Below are positions 22,648-35,963 of a stretch of DNA of 64,000 nucleotides, one piece after another. A program made the translations under genes and the position numbers. This stretch comes from Spirometra erinaceieuropaei (lineage: Eukaryota; Platyhelminthes; Cestoda; Diphyllobothriidea; Diphyllobothriidae). Positions within the stretch are counted from its first letter, which is position 1, and each line of letters starts with the position of its first letter. The stretch lies in the NCBI GenBank assembly GCA_902702965.1, contig CACRXP010000071.1:681584-745583 (forward strand). The letters run 5' to 3'. A model generated the notes under the pieces. It was not told the DNA's origin and searched no databases. It saw only the letters and a list, made by a program, of their open reading frames with translations.

Positions 22648-25600
22648 TTCTTCAGGCCTTTCCCCTCTCTCCATCTTTCACACGCATTTATTTTCTCCTG
22701 TGCCGACGCCTTGTTCTCATTTTCCTATCTTTGGAGGAGCGTTAAGCCGTGTAAGCGCGTCCTCTGGCTTTCACCCCTTCGTTTTTTTTTCTAGAGCACA
22801 TTACTGTACCCATTCTTAATGCGCACACACCCGCACGCTTTCAACCAGTTCTTTCTCTGTATTTTTGAGGCTTTTGATGTGCCGACTCCTCTAAATGCCA
22901 ACCTGTCTGACTTTATTAAGTGAAGTAAATTATTAGTTCGCTTTTATCTGCTCTTTTGTGGTCCTCGGGGCTGTGCTACTGGCTTATCTCATTTGAGGGA
23001 ATTAGGTTGATTGAGGCCACCTGAGCATCGAATAGGCGTGTGTGCTCTTAGTCCTGACCGTTCACTCGCCATTAGCAATACTTGGCTTCCCTTCGAGCGT
23101 TACCTCAGTGCATTTAGACCGTGATGTCCGCATGGTGAATGGACGCCACACGAGTCGGATGCACCAATTCGGCAGCCGCTCTTGGTCAAGGAACTTTTTC
23201 ATCTATGGAGGAGTCTCTGCTACAATCGCTGACTGAATTGATGGTTGTGACTGGTCGGCTAATAGTCCTCGCAGATGCTATCATATATTTCGCAACCGTG
23301 ACTCGAATTCGGCCGCCCAGAGCGCTCCACCCCTCGGAGGATTCTCGGCCGTGGAGATCAACCTTGTCAGAGACGCGCCTATTGAGCCGCTGTAGGTTGT
23401 GAACAAGTGCGACAGAACCAGGAGTAGACGGCGAAACAGTGTAAGGATTAACGAAAGTGGTGTCAGTAGTAGCGATGGCGTCAGGGGGGGGGGCGCTGTG
23501 CGTGGACCTAAAATCCTCAACCGCTGCACTGAATGCTCGGTCCACGGTTTCGCTTGCTGCAGCCGTGGGAGCCTCAGGGGTCGGGTTTCATTGCTGGACT
23601 CAGTCCTGTGAGCTAACTTATTGGTTGCGGAAATGGCGGAGGGGGTTGATGTCCGCTTGTTGGTGATTGCACAGCGGCCGATGGTGTGTCTTCCTGTGCA
23701 GGCAAGAGACACGATGTGGGCGTCACCGATTACGAAGCCGGGCAACACCACGGAGGCTTGTTACTTGCCCTAGATGTTCAGTGTCCTGTGCGGCATGAGC
23801 GACCCTCCACGCACGCTTCGCTTCATGTTCGAAGTGCGGAGGGGGTGCGGCCATTCAAACACAGCCCCCCTAGTCTACCTCAACTTATAAGCCTGATGAT
23901 CTTTAATACGCAAGGCGCCAAGCCCCTATGGTCCACAGCATAGGCAACAGCCGGAAAGATTTAGGAAATGGCTGCCCGAAAAGTCTTCGATTTTTCGTAG
24001 AAAACTGATGAGTCTGGAAGCCGGCATGCATGCGGCTTTTAGTCCTTCAGTTCCCACTCTCGGGAAGTGACTGTCGAGACCTGAAGTTGTGATGAAGTAC
24101 ATCCCGACTTGCTCCCGATGTCATTGTGTCGAAAACTGATGCCGTCTCAAAGTGCAACGTTGTGTTGCCGTCCTGGCACAAGAGAGTGTAACTATGGCGA
24201 GGTTTGGTCCTGCAGCTTCACCTTATTAATACTATATGGATAGTTTCCTAAAGGACTTTTCGTAGGTGCGATTACGTTGACTTTGCATATGTCACGTGTT
24301 TACGTCTTCCTTACTACTTAAATCTGGCGAATGTCTGTGCCTCTTGTGGGGAGAGGGGTGTGTTTATAAGCCAGCCCCAGTTACATCAGGTATCGGTTCA
24401 CACGCGCTTCCTGCGCTTGCTTCAAGCCCTGCTTGCGCCCACTTTATTATCATAATCCGGCGAGTGGCCAGGTATACTCGCTAATGGAGTTGTTCGAACG
24501 GTGTAGAACTCCGTCGGTTTCACTATGGTGGCCATGAACTGCGAATTACCACTCGGTTCCCTCCGTGGCCATCCGGATGTGACTGTGTCCTCCTTCTCTC
24601 CTTAATCCACTGTACCAGTAGAGTGCGTACAAGCCACCTTTGGTTACATCAAACATCAGTTCACACGTGCTTCCATGTACGTGCTTCGAGCCCTGCTTGC
24701 TCTCTCTTTCCCTCCTAATCTAGCATGTGGCTAACTTGGATGTGTTGAATAAAATTGTTTTGGTAAGCTAACCATATGGACCCAATCAAGTGGGACTGCA
24801 GAACAAAACCTAGCCGTAACTTTGTACTGCCGTCTTTGCAAGGTAGAGCTTGCTGTAAGGGTTAGCTGTCTAACACACTTGCTACACAAAGCGAAGAACT
24901 GGTCGTCTATTCTCATCTAGTTTATTAATGAATTTTTTTTAACAGACTTCGCCCCTTTGCCAAGTACAAGTTCCGGGGATGGGGGGGGGGTGATGGCCCC
25001 TCGTACGATTTAGACGTCAACGCCACGCAGCACACCACCAAGCGACTAAGTTCGACGTGTGAGGGCCTCGCGGGTGGCGGCTGACGATGTGCATACTCTC
25101 CAAAGATACTGCCGGAGGCATGAGATGGAAGAAGAGGACGAAGTAAACATCAGTCAAGAACTCCCCGCCAGCAGTTAGCTTCCAGCTACGTCTTGTATCC
25201 GTGTAGAAGGGACAACGGAGGCCTCCTATATTCTTCGCCTACCCCGGGTTCAGTCAGGATGACCAGCAAATGTATAAAAAAAACATGTACTGAGACCGAT
25301 ATAAGCTGGAAGACCGACTGATCCGTTAGAATTCGCGGCGTATTTTGCTTTTTTGAATTCTATTCAGGCATGCAATAAGCACCACAACACGAGTTCTGAT
25401 GTGCACTGCTGTTAAACCGGTTCTTTCGGCAACTTTGACCTAGTGTTTGAAATCTACAACCCGGACTTTTGCGCCCGTATATTCAGTGTTATGCTGTCAT
25501 CCTACGCTGGGCGGTAATCAAAGGTAGTCCATATATTTTAACTAAGTCCTCTTGGAAACCTTTTCGCGTCAGAGGAAGGATATTGCCAGTCTGTAGGAAG

Positions 25601-27039
25601 AGTAAGAGCACTCTGGAGATGGCAACATGCCAGAGGCCAGTCAGTAGTTAAGTTGCGAACAACTATAAAAACCCCCGAAGTGAACCATAGTGCGAATTCT
25701 CCGAAAATTCAGCAACAGAGACGATAATTTGACCAAACTTCAACACTTCTATTAATTCTGCTACAAGAGGTAGCTCTCCAACCCTGTAGCCTGCGACTCA
25801 TGCAAGAGAATCACCAGCAATAAGGGGATTGTAAGTCTGAAGCGTGCTAGCATATTTTATTTGAATGATGGAAGTCGTCGATCACCTGTTATGCCCTCCT
25901 GCGGTGCCTAACATAAATGTACCTTAAATTTGGCGGGAGTGATCCGACAGGGAGGCCGGCAGGCTGCTGTAGACTCTTGTGAATAAATGCGTGAGGCGGT
26001 AGTGGATACGAATCCGTTTTCTATGGTTGTTTATAATAGGCCCACCGAATGGGCACAATTTCACAACCGACATGGTCGAGGTCCCAGCCCAGGGAAGTGG
26101 GTGCAGTTTCAGAGGGCCTAACACACTGATCTTTAATCAAGACAACGGTGATGTGGTTAAATGGTGCCGGCAGACCTCACGCCCGGAACGTAAAAGCCTG
26201 AAAGGGTCTTGAGTATCTGCGACAATACACTCACGAGCAGACTTCTTTCGAGAACCTATCAGAAGCCGCCACCCCGTGGCAGGTAACACCAGAGCGAAAT
26301 GCACACACCAGTCGTTTCCGGAACATGCCTGCACTCCACGCGACGCGCTTTAACTTGTCCCGCCTGTTCCTGTTACTGCTGCGGAGTTATAAGTGACACG
26401 ACATTTAGACTGTTTCTGCAGAACCAAACCTGTGTGCCTCCGAAAAGCCCGGTCTGTAGACAGATGGCCTCATTCTAACGACGCGTAGACAAGGTAGCGC
26501 ACTGTGATGCAAACTTTATTGATCAAATTGTCGACAGTTATCAAGTAATGGCAGTCCAGTATAAGTAATCACGAATGCGAACTCGACGGCCTGACTAGCA
26601 CGAATGCGATAACAAGATAAGTCTGAATCGGAGGACCGAGAACTCGAGGAGTAGGCAATAGCAACATCGCCACTCATAAGTGGTTGCCAAACTATCCTTC
26701 GTCCATATAAAAATCTTAACAGCGGACTAAGATGTGCCTATCGACAAATATGGTCGGAAGGCGCACTGCTACTAATAAATCTGACTGACTGGAGTCTGCC
26801 ACGACAGACCAGGTCCTGACTCGAAGGTTGTCAGCTGACTGGATACTCGGTCGCCGTTGTCAGTACGGTGTGCCTATATGGGATGAATAGTTCGAGGTTT
26901 AGGAGTCAGGCCCAATGTCTCCTTCCTGATGTAGCCTTTGTGGAACCTTAATTAACGTGAGGTCTGAGTTGCACCCATGAGCTTCTGGCAAATTCTGAGG
27001 AATGCAGATCGCGTGTAGAGCGCGTAGACCGACTGTGAG
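22648..27039. other. Intergenic stretch, no gene recognised
   Basis: Contains the unassigned DZANK1 3' UTR and repeat-like DNA. The open frames of 80-156 codons around 23,180-23,950 are Ser/Thr/Arg rich, overlap on both strands and match no family I know. I see no RNA gene or clear transposon. Confidence 0.35.
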
Positions 27040-27240
27040 TAACTGCGACCTAGCCAACCGACGGCCGTTTTGACATTGTCTTGACGTCGGAGTCAGGTGG
27101 ATTGGATGGGTAGAGTGAGGTAGGTGCTAAGCAAGTCTGGCTTACTGTGAACTAATTTAAACGCAAGTCACCAGTGATGCGTTTACTGTACTGTGGGGAA
27201 CACGGTGGGCATCGCTGGATGCGACGGCCAAACTGACACA
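27040..27240 (+). repeat. Family-B repeat, opposite orientation
   Basis: The reverse complement shows GATGCCCACCGTGTTCCCCA, GGTGACTTGCGTTTAAATTA, CAGACTTGCTTAGCACCTAC and the CACCTGACTCCGACGTCAAG block. In LINE orientation this copy is on the plus strand. Confidence 0.5.
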
Positions 27241-27727
27241 TACTTAACAAGCTTTCTATTAACATTCAGAATATGGCGACTAGCTTTCCGACGTTACTGA
27301 GAACAATACCATTTCTATGGCTAGAACCGGGAGTCAACAACCAAAATGACAACAGCTTATAATGTATTCAAAGGAGGGTACAAACTACCTACTTCCTCAC
27401 AGGAAGCATGATTCTAAAAAACCGATACGGGTAAAACGAATAGTCAAGACCTTGCGCTCATGAAAGTTCTAATGCACCGACGTCCTAAGGAGAGCCTAAA
27501 AGCCATTCCGCCAAAAGAATCGAGATTCACAGACCGTGTTACATCGAAGCGGTCGCTTGATAGACACGGATGATCGACTAGTACATATAAGAAATAAGTG
27601 ACTGAGAGAGACACCGGGAGATCTAACCTTATGAAACATCAGCGCATTCCTCACCAAAACAAAACTTACATGCTTGAATATGGAGGCGAATATGCGAGTT
27701 CCAGGTACTTGTTGCAAAGAAGATTAA

Positions 27728-27895
27728 CGTGCGATCACTGGGGCAGTACGTGTATTAGTCTGAGCTCTTGCACTCCTGTCCCTCCTTCTTTGTTTGACTA
27801 CAAAACTGCTCATTTGACGCCGCATCCTCACAGTCTTTGACGATGGCCTCCTGTGCGAGACCGAAAACTCAGACTAATGCTAGTACTGTCCCAGT
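27728..27895. repeat. Degenerate PLE termini facing outward, with hammerhead remnant
   Basis: The plus strand at 27,837-27,870 reads TTGACGA, a TGGCCTC/GAGACC stem with loop, then GAAAACTC and AGACTAATGC: a decayed version of CTGATGA...GAAACGTC-AGGCTAATAAAGC. At 27,728-27,765 the reverse complement reads GAGCTCAGACTAATAC then CCCAGTGATCGCAC, the same terminal block on the other strand. Confidence 0.4.
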
Positions 27896-28419
27896 AGTCC
27901 CGCGTTAATCTTCTATGCTTGGATATATGACAGCGGGTCAAGAGTTGCGGCTTGGAGGATTCTTAATTACCAGCCCACCCATTCTTTCTCGGGACTGACA
28001 GTCTGGCTATAACGACTCCTCCTTAATGTGGCTTTTGCGGCACTCACTGAAATGATGCCCGGATCGTCCCTCACTGAATTGTGGTACATTTAAAGAGTGG
28101 AGTATGTGGCACGAGTTAATGAGCTATTTATTTTCGTCAGGCATTGCACCCGACCCTACCTCCAGTCATCTTGACCTTGTCATGCCGTCTGACTTAGGTG
28201 GGTGTTCTAGGAGGGAGATAAACGCCGCGAAAGTCTGCCTCACTAGACGACAACTCGGTGTTGGCAACCTGCTTTGCAGAAATGCAGTATGCGGTGTCGC
28301 AGATGGGCGCGAAGACGAAGGCCGAGCAGGCCTGAAAATTAACCGTCTTAAGACTGTAAAAATTATGAGCTAGTGGACGGCCCCTACCAACTCCAAACGT
28401 TCTGCCAAACAGGCAAGTT

Positions 28420-28735
28420 AAATGGTCGAGGCACGCTCACCGATCGCGCTACGAAACTCACTCGTCCCGTTGTGCCTTGGGGCTCTCTGTCGACCCCCGT
28501 CGGCAGCCATATATTGGTGACCGCCCCTCTACCAGTGTACATTCCCGATCGCAACTGACAAGACAACGGGCCCGTAGCTCAGTGGTTAGAGAGTTGAACC
28601 TCTAACCAACAGGTCGTGGGATCTATCCCCAGGTGTTCCACACCTCGCGGTTGGGTATCACTGGCCGACAACGGCCAATAAGCCAAAAATGGCCATTCCA
28701 ATCTTCTTTGTCTTCGTCGGTCATGCTATTCGGAA
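28420..28735 (+). repeat. SINE with inverted 5' part
   Basis: tRNA-like part: A box TAGCTCAGTGG (28,575-28,585) and B-box-like GGGATCTATCCC (28,618-28,629). Downstream are TTCCACACCTCGCGGTTGGG, AATAAGCCAAAAATGGCC and the CTTTGTCTTCGTCGGTCATG block. Upstream, 28,430-28,480 is the reverse complement of the GGCACAACGGGACGAGTGAG...GCGATCGGTGAGC block that is direct in other copies. Confidence 0.6.
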
Positions 28736-29699
28736 AAGTTAAAGATGAAATGGATCAGTCAGGTGCACTAGCGCTTCGATTTCGCCCAGACACCTCAATT
28801 AAGGTACAGTAAATCTGAATGTCAGTTACGAGCATTGGAGACTCCCGTCAAGACAATCTGTTAACGAGTTGTTGGGCACGGTGAATGCACTCAGCGGACA
28901 TCCATCAGTCGGTAGTTTTAGGTATGTGGTGCCAGTGCTTCATTTTATGAATACAGCTTGTAGTTGACAGCCAACATTGTGATGCCTGACGCCATTTTCC
29001 AAGGGTTCGGTGCGTCAGTTACAGCGAACAGTTCCAGGTGTACTGGCCCTACACTCCGGCCGGCTGCAACATGGGCACACGCGCGCACTCAGACGGCCAC
29101 AGCCGTCCATGTCACTATCCAACAATGGAACACATCGCTTAGACAAAATACACTTTAACCTGATTCTCGAACCCGTAGAAACATCCAAAACCACTGTACT
29201 ATTCTACCTATTGGGCATAATTTAATACCATCAACACACGGCCTGGCCTCGCCAATGGCCGATGACGCCCGAGACTGAGACTCTGGGTTCTGCGTACAAC
29301 AAAGCCCCTCATTCTTATCCATGCGCACTACTACTACCAGGAAAATAACCCGCTGATTTTGGTGAGCCGAATGCATCCAGTACTTGGACGCCACAAGGTC
29401 TCCGACTGTGGAAACAAAGAACAGCTAGATGATCGGTCAGAACCATGACCCGTAAAATGCGCCCTACTCACCTGCCAAATGAGATAGCTCGGCATGTATC
29501 GTACTGGTTCAAAGATAAACTTGTCCTAGTTGCCATTTCCCCTAAACTGGCCGGCGAAGATGCAGAGGAAACCAAATGAATACGTGGGCAATCGCGGTGA
29601 AAAGTGCTAATTTGTGATGGAGCTGAGACCTCAAATAACTTACGTCTGGGCATGAATCCACAGCCATTCGACTTTGGTAAAGGCGGATCATCCAAAATC

Positions 29700-31000
29700 C
29701 TGTGAACTTGCAAAATGAAGTAGTTCAACTCAGATGTGATGAATGTGATGGTCATGATCTCCGCCAGGCAGGCGGATGTCTCCAGTGAGGAGTGACCTGG
29801 AATCAATATTAACTATCGAAATGGTGGTCGGATGTTCAACACTCAACATATGCAGATCGAAACCGAGGTGTTTGATGCCAGTGTCCACAACACCTTATTC
29901 GCAGGCAACCGCGCGTTGAACAGCGGAGAATACAGTGATTACATGGCAACCGGCACCAACTTATAACGGCTGTGAACGCATCGAAAGTAGACTGACCTCA
30001 GTGGAGAAATCCGCGTACCGGGGGAACACCCTTTTTAAGAAACATAAGACTCGAAGACGCACTGCTGATCGGAGCCCAAAAGATAGTCCGACAATTAGCG
30101 AGGTCCTGTCTAAATTCGTTTGGGCATCTTCCTCAGCGCAACACTGCGAACGCACAGTGCTACTATCCTGATTGTGTTCTCGGAGGTGTAGATTGAGCAC
30201 AAAAGCCATGCTACGAAGTTAAACTACTTCCACCTCAGCTGCCTGCGGAGGATGCCGACGGTGGAGTAGAAGAGAGGGATGGTAAACGCGGAGGTCCTGG
30301 GAGGGAAAAGCGTGTTCAGCATTCATGCAGATGCAGCAGAGGTAGTGCGGTCGCGTCGTGCGGATGGGCACTTGCCAAGACAGAAGTCATACGGCGACGT
30401 CGCTACGAGTGTCTCCGAAACGGAGGACAAAAGGGGAGATACAACGATTTTGAACACCACTCCTAAGCACTTGCAAACCAATCCTGAGACCCGGAAAAGT
30501 TCTGAAGCGAATTGACAGGTGTGACGTATCGCTTTAAAAACTGGCGCACGCATTTCGGGGGGCCAAACAAATAGCACAAGCCAGGGCGATGGGAAAGGCC
30601 TTCAAGACTGAGGCACCCAACCCTTTAAGGGCCTGCGCAAACGACCAATATACGGCAACGATGTTACGGGTGCTGTGGGCAAGGCAGACAAAATATACGA
30701 TAAAGCACACTCAGGAGACACCTACACACAAAAAAATCAATCTTGAGACCTGGGACGGTTATCCACAAAATTGGCAAGTGTGACGCATCGCCGTAGAAAA
30801 TTGAAGCAGCTGCCTTCGAAGCCAACCAAATGGCCACTACCAAGGTAGAGGTAGGCAAAACTCAAGTGTCATAGACCGATGACACAAACGCCCAATCCTA
30901 GGCATTGTCCACAATGCCAGCAGATATTCAGGACACAGACAGCCTTCTTTGGGCCTATCCAAACTCAGTAAGATTGAAAATGACTAAACCGCCCACCACT
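29700..31000 (+). pseudogene. Old relic of the finger-bearing RTE-like LINE
   Basis: With many stops, the plus strand can be aligned to the LINE at 48,937-51,190. PGININY...GGRMFNTQHMQ (about 29,805) matches PGIRIAYRTDGHLLNQR. VHNTLFAGNRALN matches VHELLFANDCALN. KLNYFHLSCLRR (about 30,215) matches KHFHLSCLRRIL. RRADGHLPRQ...SYGDVAT matches the DERLPKRLFYGDVAT region. CPQCQQIFRTQTAFFG (about 30,890) matches the first C2H2 finger. The 30,400-30,590 part seems to recur at 30,660-30,850, so the relic holds an internal duplication. Confidence 0.6.
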
Positions 31001-34000
31001 TCACAAACCCTCACCGCTATTAATAGCTGCCTAGATCGAGTGTAACCGGTCAGGGCTGTGACTGCACATTTGGATCCCACTACTGCCTTGTCAATCCGTC
31101 ACACTGCGGCAGGGGACCAGTAACGGATCACCGACATACATCTGCTACTGACGCCTGACCTACCTAAGGCGTCTGAAGACATCGAGACACCCCATATGCC
31201 TAACTGGTCACATAAAACCCTTCAGTGAAACCGCGTAGTCAAGTTATCACTTACAACACTCAGTTCTACCTGAACACGAAAACACACTAATGCTATACAT
31301 GCGTAGTTGCAGACCTATCAACAGCACATCACTCGTGCAGCTCAGTTTTCTGTCCCTCTACGACAGGTGAAACGTTAGAAAGTGCACGCCGTTGGGGTGA
31401 GAAACGGCAAATCGACGAAGGCAGGTCCTGGAGTAGGGGGCTAACACGTCTGCGGCACACGAAAGACGGCTAGGAGTACCCGAAAGATTTTCCGGCTTCA
31501 CACAATAATGCCCGAAAATTCTCCTGTTTCCATAGCACCGTTTCAGATTGAAAAAGCCCATTTTCCATGGAAATATCTGATGGCATGATGTATGTTAGAC
31601 AGGTCTGATGTAATTAGTCGGAACCGGAAGTGGTTCACTGAATTCTAGGCCGAAAGAAGGACTCGTATGGAAATTTAAGATTTTCAATTTGAGCGTTTGG
31701 TGTACATAAATTTGTTGATAGATGGCCATGCATTTTTTATTAAAACAAACACCCTTACTCATTTTCCGTTCGATCCTCGACACATGGCTGACTATTCCAT
31801 TCAGAGATTTAAGCAACTGACCGAAAGATATCTCAAAAGGATTTCATTAACGCTGCGCGCAGAATCTGGCCTTTTGAAATCCAATTTAATGCCACAGAGT
31901 AGATGTAACTGCAAGTTTTACTGCAGAAGAGCTTGGTAAAATCTTCCAGTCTCGTCTTGTACACAAGAATGACTGTTCTGGCTTTAGACTCTCGCAAACT
32001 GCATATTTTCCTTATTTCCCAATCTAAAATGACATGCATAGGCATTTCAAGAAATATAACTTGAAGAAAAACAATTTCCCGGGGGAAACATCGAACTTTG
32101 GTCCATACATGTTTGACGCCCGCGTCACATGAGAATACCTATCCTGAGTATTCCTACATAACCCGGATTTTGCCATTTGCCCATCCAAGAAAGATTGAGC
32201 ATTTCACACGAGGTCATATGACAATGATGAACAATGCATCAGTAAGCTTAGGAATTAGGATGCCACATATAACAGAGACTGCAGTTACTCCAAACAGGGT
32301 GATGGCAAATTGCGGACGTTCATTAGCGCGAGCACACATGTTAGGAAATCAGGTACTTTGTAAGTTCGGAATAAGAAATGACTTGTTTACGGTCATTATT
32401 TCTATGAAAACCCGTGGAACTAGTTTCACAAAAACTACAAAATCCAGTTTTTCTGCTTTTGAAACCAAAAACGGCGTATTATTCGTACATAGCGCCGTTG
32501 ATCGTTAGTGTGAATTTCAGCGGCAAGCAAAAAAATTATCACGGACCAAAACCTACTATGTGAGTGACAGGAGTGACTACTGGCATTTGGGCGGTCGCAC
32601 AACTACTCGCCAGGTAAACTACGCATCTGCATGTGCGGATATCCCATACTCTTCCCGTATATGTAGTGGTAATCGGAGAGTAACTAACAGAAGATACTTC
32701 CAGATTTCAGTTTTGCAGTCGAAGGTAGTTGCTGGGAGACGGCAGACGGTGAAGTTCGTGAGTTGGTCAAGCTTCTAAACTTGTGGGTCGTTATATCCGG
32801 CCGAAATAATAGTGTCCAGTGCGGTCAAAAGTAAAGCAACTGGAGGTGCGGCGATCCGGACCCGAGGTTACAGATAATATTCTGCTTCGATCATGCCATT
32901 CCAACTCAATACAAGTGAGATGATAAGTCGCCGTGTTTAAGACGTGGTGTAATAGCTGTGAGTGACAGACGCGCAAATATCGTGACCACCTGCCTAAGAA
33001 CTACGTGTGATCGGAAGTCCGATGAAAGATCAAACATGATTTAAGGATACGGTTTTCTAACTAGCTCTGCCAGTAGAGTAGGCTTTAGGCACACTGAAAT
33101 AGGCGCTAACAGCATTAGCAGAGCTCGCTAACCCACTGATGGCACTGGCAGTCAACATAACCGACGTGAAGAGGCAAGGTGGTGCACAAGCTCTGTGAGA
33201 CAGGTTGCGCACGCGGTCTACCAGTCTGTATCACTGAACAGCTGGTTAAGCTGCATGAAAGGTCAGACTACGCACACTCATATCAGTGTGGTTGCCAATG
33301 CCATCTGAAGTATGAAGTCAGCAGAATTGAATATCCAGAGTACAAAGGCCAATCAGCCCGACCTTTCACTGGGAAAAATCCTAGAAATGCGTTTTGTTCA
33401 GGAGATCTTGACCAATGATCTGTCAAAAAAGCACGAACGGCAACACCATTGAATTTTCTGTGGGAAAGTGTAGGCTGAGCGGCGTCAGCATTGCACATGT
33501 AGCCGGACAGCCCCTGTAGGAAGAGTTCTTAGTGCACGCTTAACGAAGTTGGCACTGATACCCGTGTATCATTCATAATGCCGGGTAATGTCCTTAGGAA
33601 GGGCATGATGATTACCAAGAATTGGAAATTATTTTCCCCTACGGTCTAATTAACGTAAACAAAGTACAAACCGAGGACGGGAGAACGCAGAAAATGACTG
33701 ACAAGTTCGAGTAAAATATACAAATCTAATTTCTAACAATGCTTCAGCATAGGTGAAGGCGAGCGTTCGAATTCCAGGAGAAAGAATGCTAGCAGTTTAC
33801 GCTGGCAAATACCCCTTGATATGGTAAAGGAAAACTAAGTCGCAGTGTGTTCTTCCGAAAAATGTATTCAACATATTGCACTTTTTCGTGGATGTTGTAT
33901 ATTACGCAAATAAGAAACGTTACTTTGATTAATATCACACAACCAGAAGAAAATGTCATGGGAAATCAGTGTGCGGAATGTCATGTGGAAATATGTGCAT

Positions 34001-35963
34001 GGAACGTTGGACCTAGTTCAAGCTTTGATCTTCGAAGAAACTCTGCGGGACCTCCTCCTACGCGATGAAAGATAGCGCTCTTGAAGTCCTGCTTACCTCT
34101 TGAAGCATGTCCTGGGCATCTATTACGGACATAATGCTACGCGGCCCGGACTCCTGAACTTCACCGGCGAAAAGAAATTCGTCAAGAATAAAATACGCCT
34201 TCTCAAAGTGAAATATTATGTCAAGTTCGCACACCTAAGAATGTAAGGAAGGCCGAAAACCCACGTTTCCAAAATACTTGTCAAGAATTTCTACATAGCG
34301 ATGAATTACTTCGAGGGTAAGTAACTCATTGTCCTCGGGTTCTATAGCGCACAGGAAGTAGAGACTGGCATATCTGATGAGCCAGAAATAGTTAAGACAA
34401 ATTTGCTACCTCCGGTAAACTAGCTTCATGTCTTTCCACTCCAGAAATGATGACATTTTAGGTTTCCTTGCCAGAACAATTGCCATAACATCGCGGAGTA
34501 TCTTCTTCTTTTCTTTCTCAGAATACGAAACAAACCATTTCTGAAGTCGGACTTTCCCCTGGCGGCTGAAGAGGAATAAAAAATGAATCATCCCCTAGTA
34601 GTGCTGATGTGGCCGGCGTTAGGAGGTGGGAACAGTCCAAGTTGCGTATTGAAATTAACTGAAGGCAGTGAAGTAAAAACGGCACAATCCCTCAGCCAAA
34701 AACCAACACCCAACCAGCCGAAACCCAACAACCTCCTAATCGGTGGGCTGATCGCGGGCGTTGACCGATCACTCCGTCCTTGGAAAAAGAGTACGAGTTT
34801 TCCAGAGTATTTTGACTGCTTCGGTTAAAATCTGCATGCGAATAATACTACGTATATTAGTGGCACGCTTAGCGACAAACGCCATAAAATGATTGGGCAA
34901 AAGCACCGCTTGGTAAATAACATGATAAATTACCTATCCAACAAATACAGAAGGAAGTGCACAAATAAAAAGAGCAAGAAATGGCAAGAAACTTGAACAA
35001 CAATGGTAGTATATATCAAGCAGAAAAAGGTCGCAGTAACTAACAGCGTTTAATTACTTCAAAATGGTGCTGTGGGGGCCGTCTTAATGTATCATCCATG
35101 ACAAACTCACGAACGCGAGATCCGAGTATTCTTTCGAAGAAGACATAGAACAATAATCGGGGGGCTGGAAATGGGTATCATGCATAGACGTGCAGCTTTA
35201 CTCCATCAGCCACCACGCCTGAGGCCACTTTTGCCCGCCCTGTCTCGTCTGAATCTGGTGTGCAAGTGAGGAGTGAGGTTACGCAAGTCTGCCCCGCTAT
35301 AAATCAGCTCATGCGAAATTGCTGAAGTTCGCACTATCACATAAACAGGGTCAACCACTTAATAAGACACTTGCGCGAGAAACCTATCTTGTATTTTTCA
35401 CAGCATGCCATGGCAGCATTATAAATGCAACACATTACTAGCCTGATTCATGCATCAGCTGCGACCGAAGCAAGCTGTTTGACTGCACTATCTGAATCCT
35501 TCTCTCTGTATGTCGGCGTAGCCACTGCTCTCGTTTTAATTAAAAGGTTACCCAGAGATATAAATAGGGAGCTGTTTTAAAAAGTGTTCAGCATTTTTAT
35601 CTGCTCGCAAATCGAGTGTGAAATTCAGGTCAGGTGGCGCTTGAGCAAAAAGGATTGAAAGCTACTTTAAACTACCATATGCAAACTACGGCAGTGGTGT
35701 TTGGTCTAAAGTACTCATCCTGAAAATACCGAATTGACGCATTTATTCTATTCGGCCTAGAGCTCGAGGAGAACTCATTCAGACCTACGTTATTCTGAAG
35801 TATTTCGATTTTTCCCATCACCATGACTATACTTTCGCATTGTTTGTAAAAATTAATCTAAGTTGGAATTGTGTTTGCCATCGAGAATATTTATCACACC
35901 TGGATATTCTTCTATCGTCGTGTTCGCAACGAATTGTAGGTGGCAGGAACGGACAGTCGGTGG
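31001..35963. other. Gene-poor stretch, unrecognised open frames
   Basis: No family was recognised. The longest open frame (32,098-32,508 +, 136 codons) starts MVHTCLTPASHENTYPEYSY and has no motif, signal peptide or clear splice context I can defend. Shorter frames at 33,179-33,418 and 34,583-34,828 are equally unassigned. The sequence is AT-rich and looks like old repeat DNA. Confidence 0.35.

Noticed and set aside
23281..23751. Minus-strand 156-codon open frame as a gene
   Set aside because: Ser/Thr/Arg-rich composition, overlaps similar frames on the other strand, no motif or splice support.
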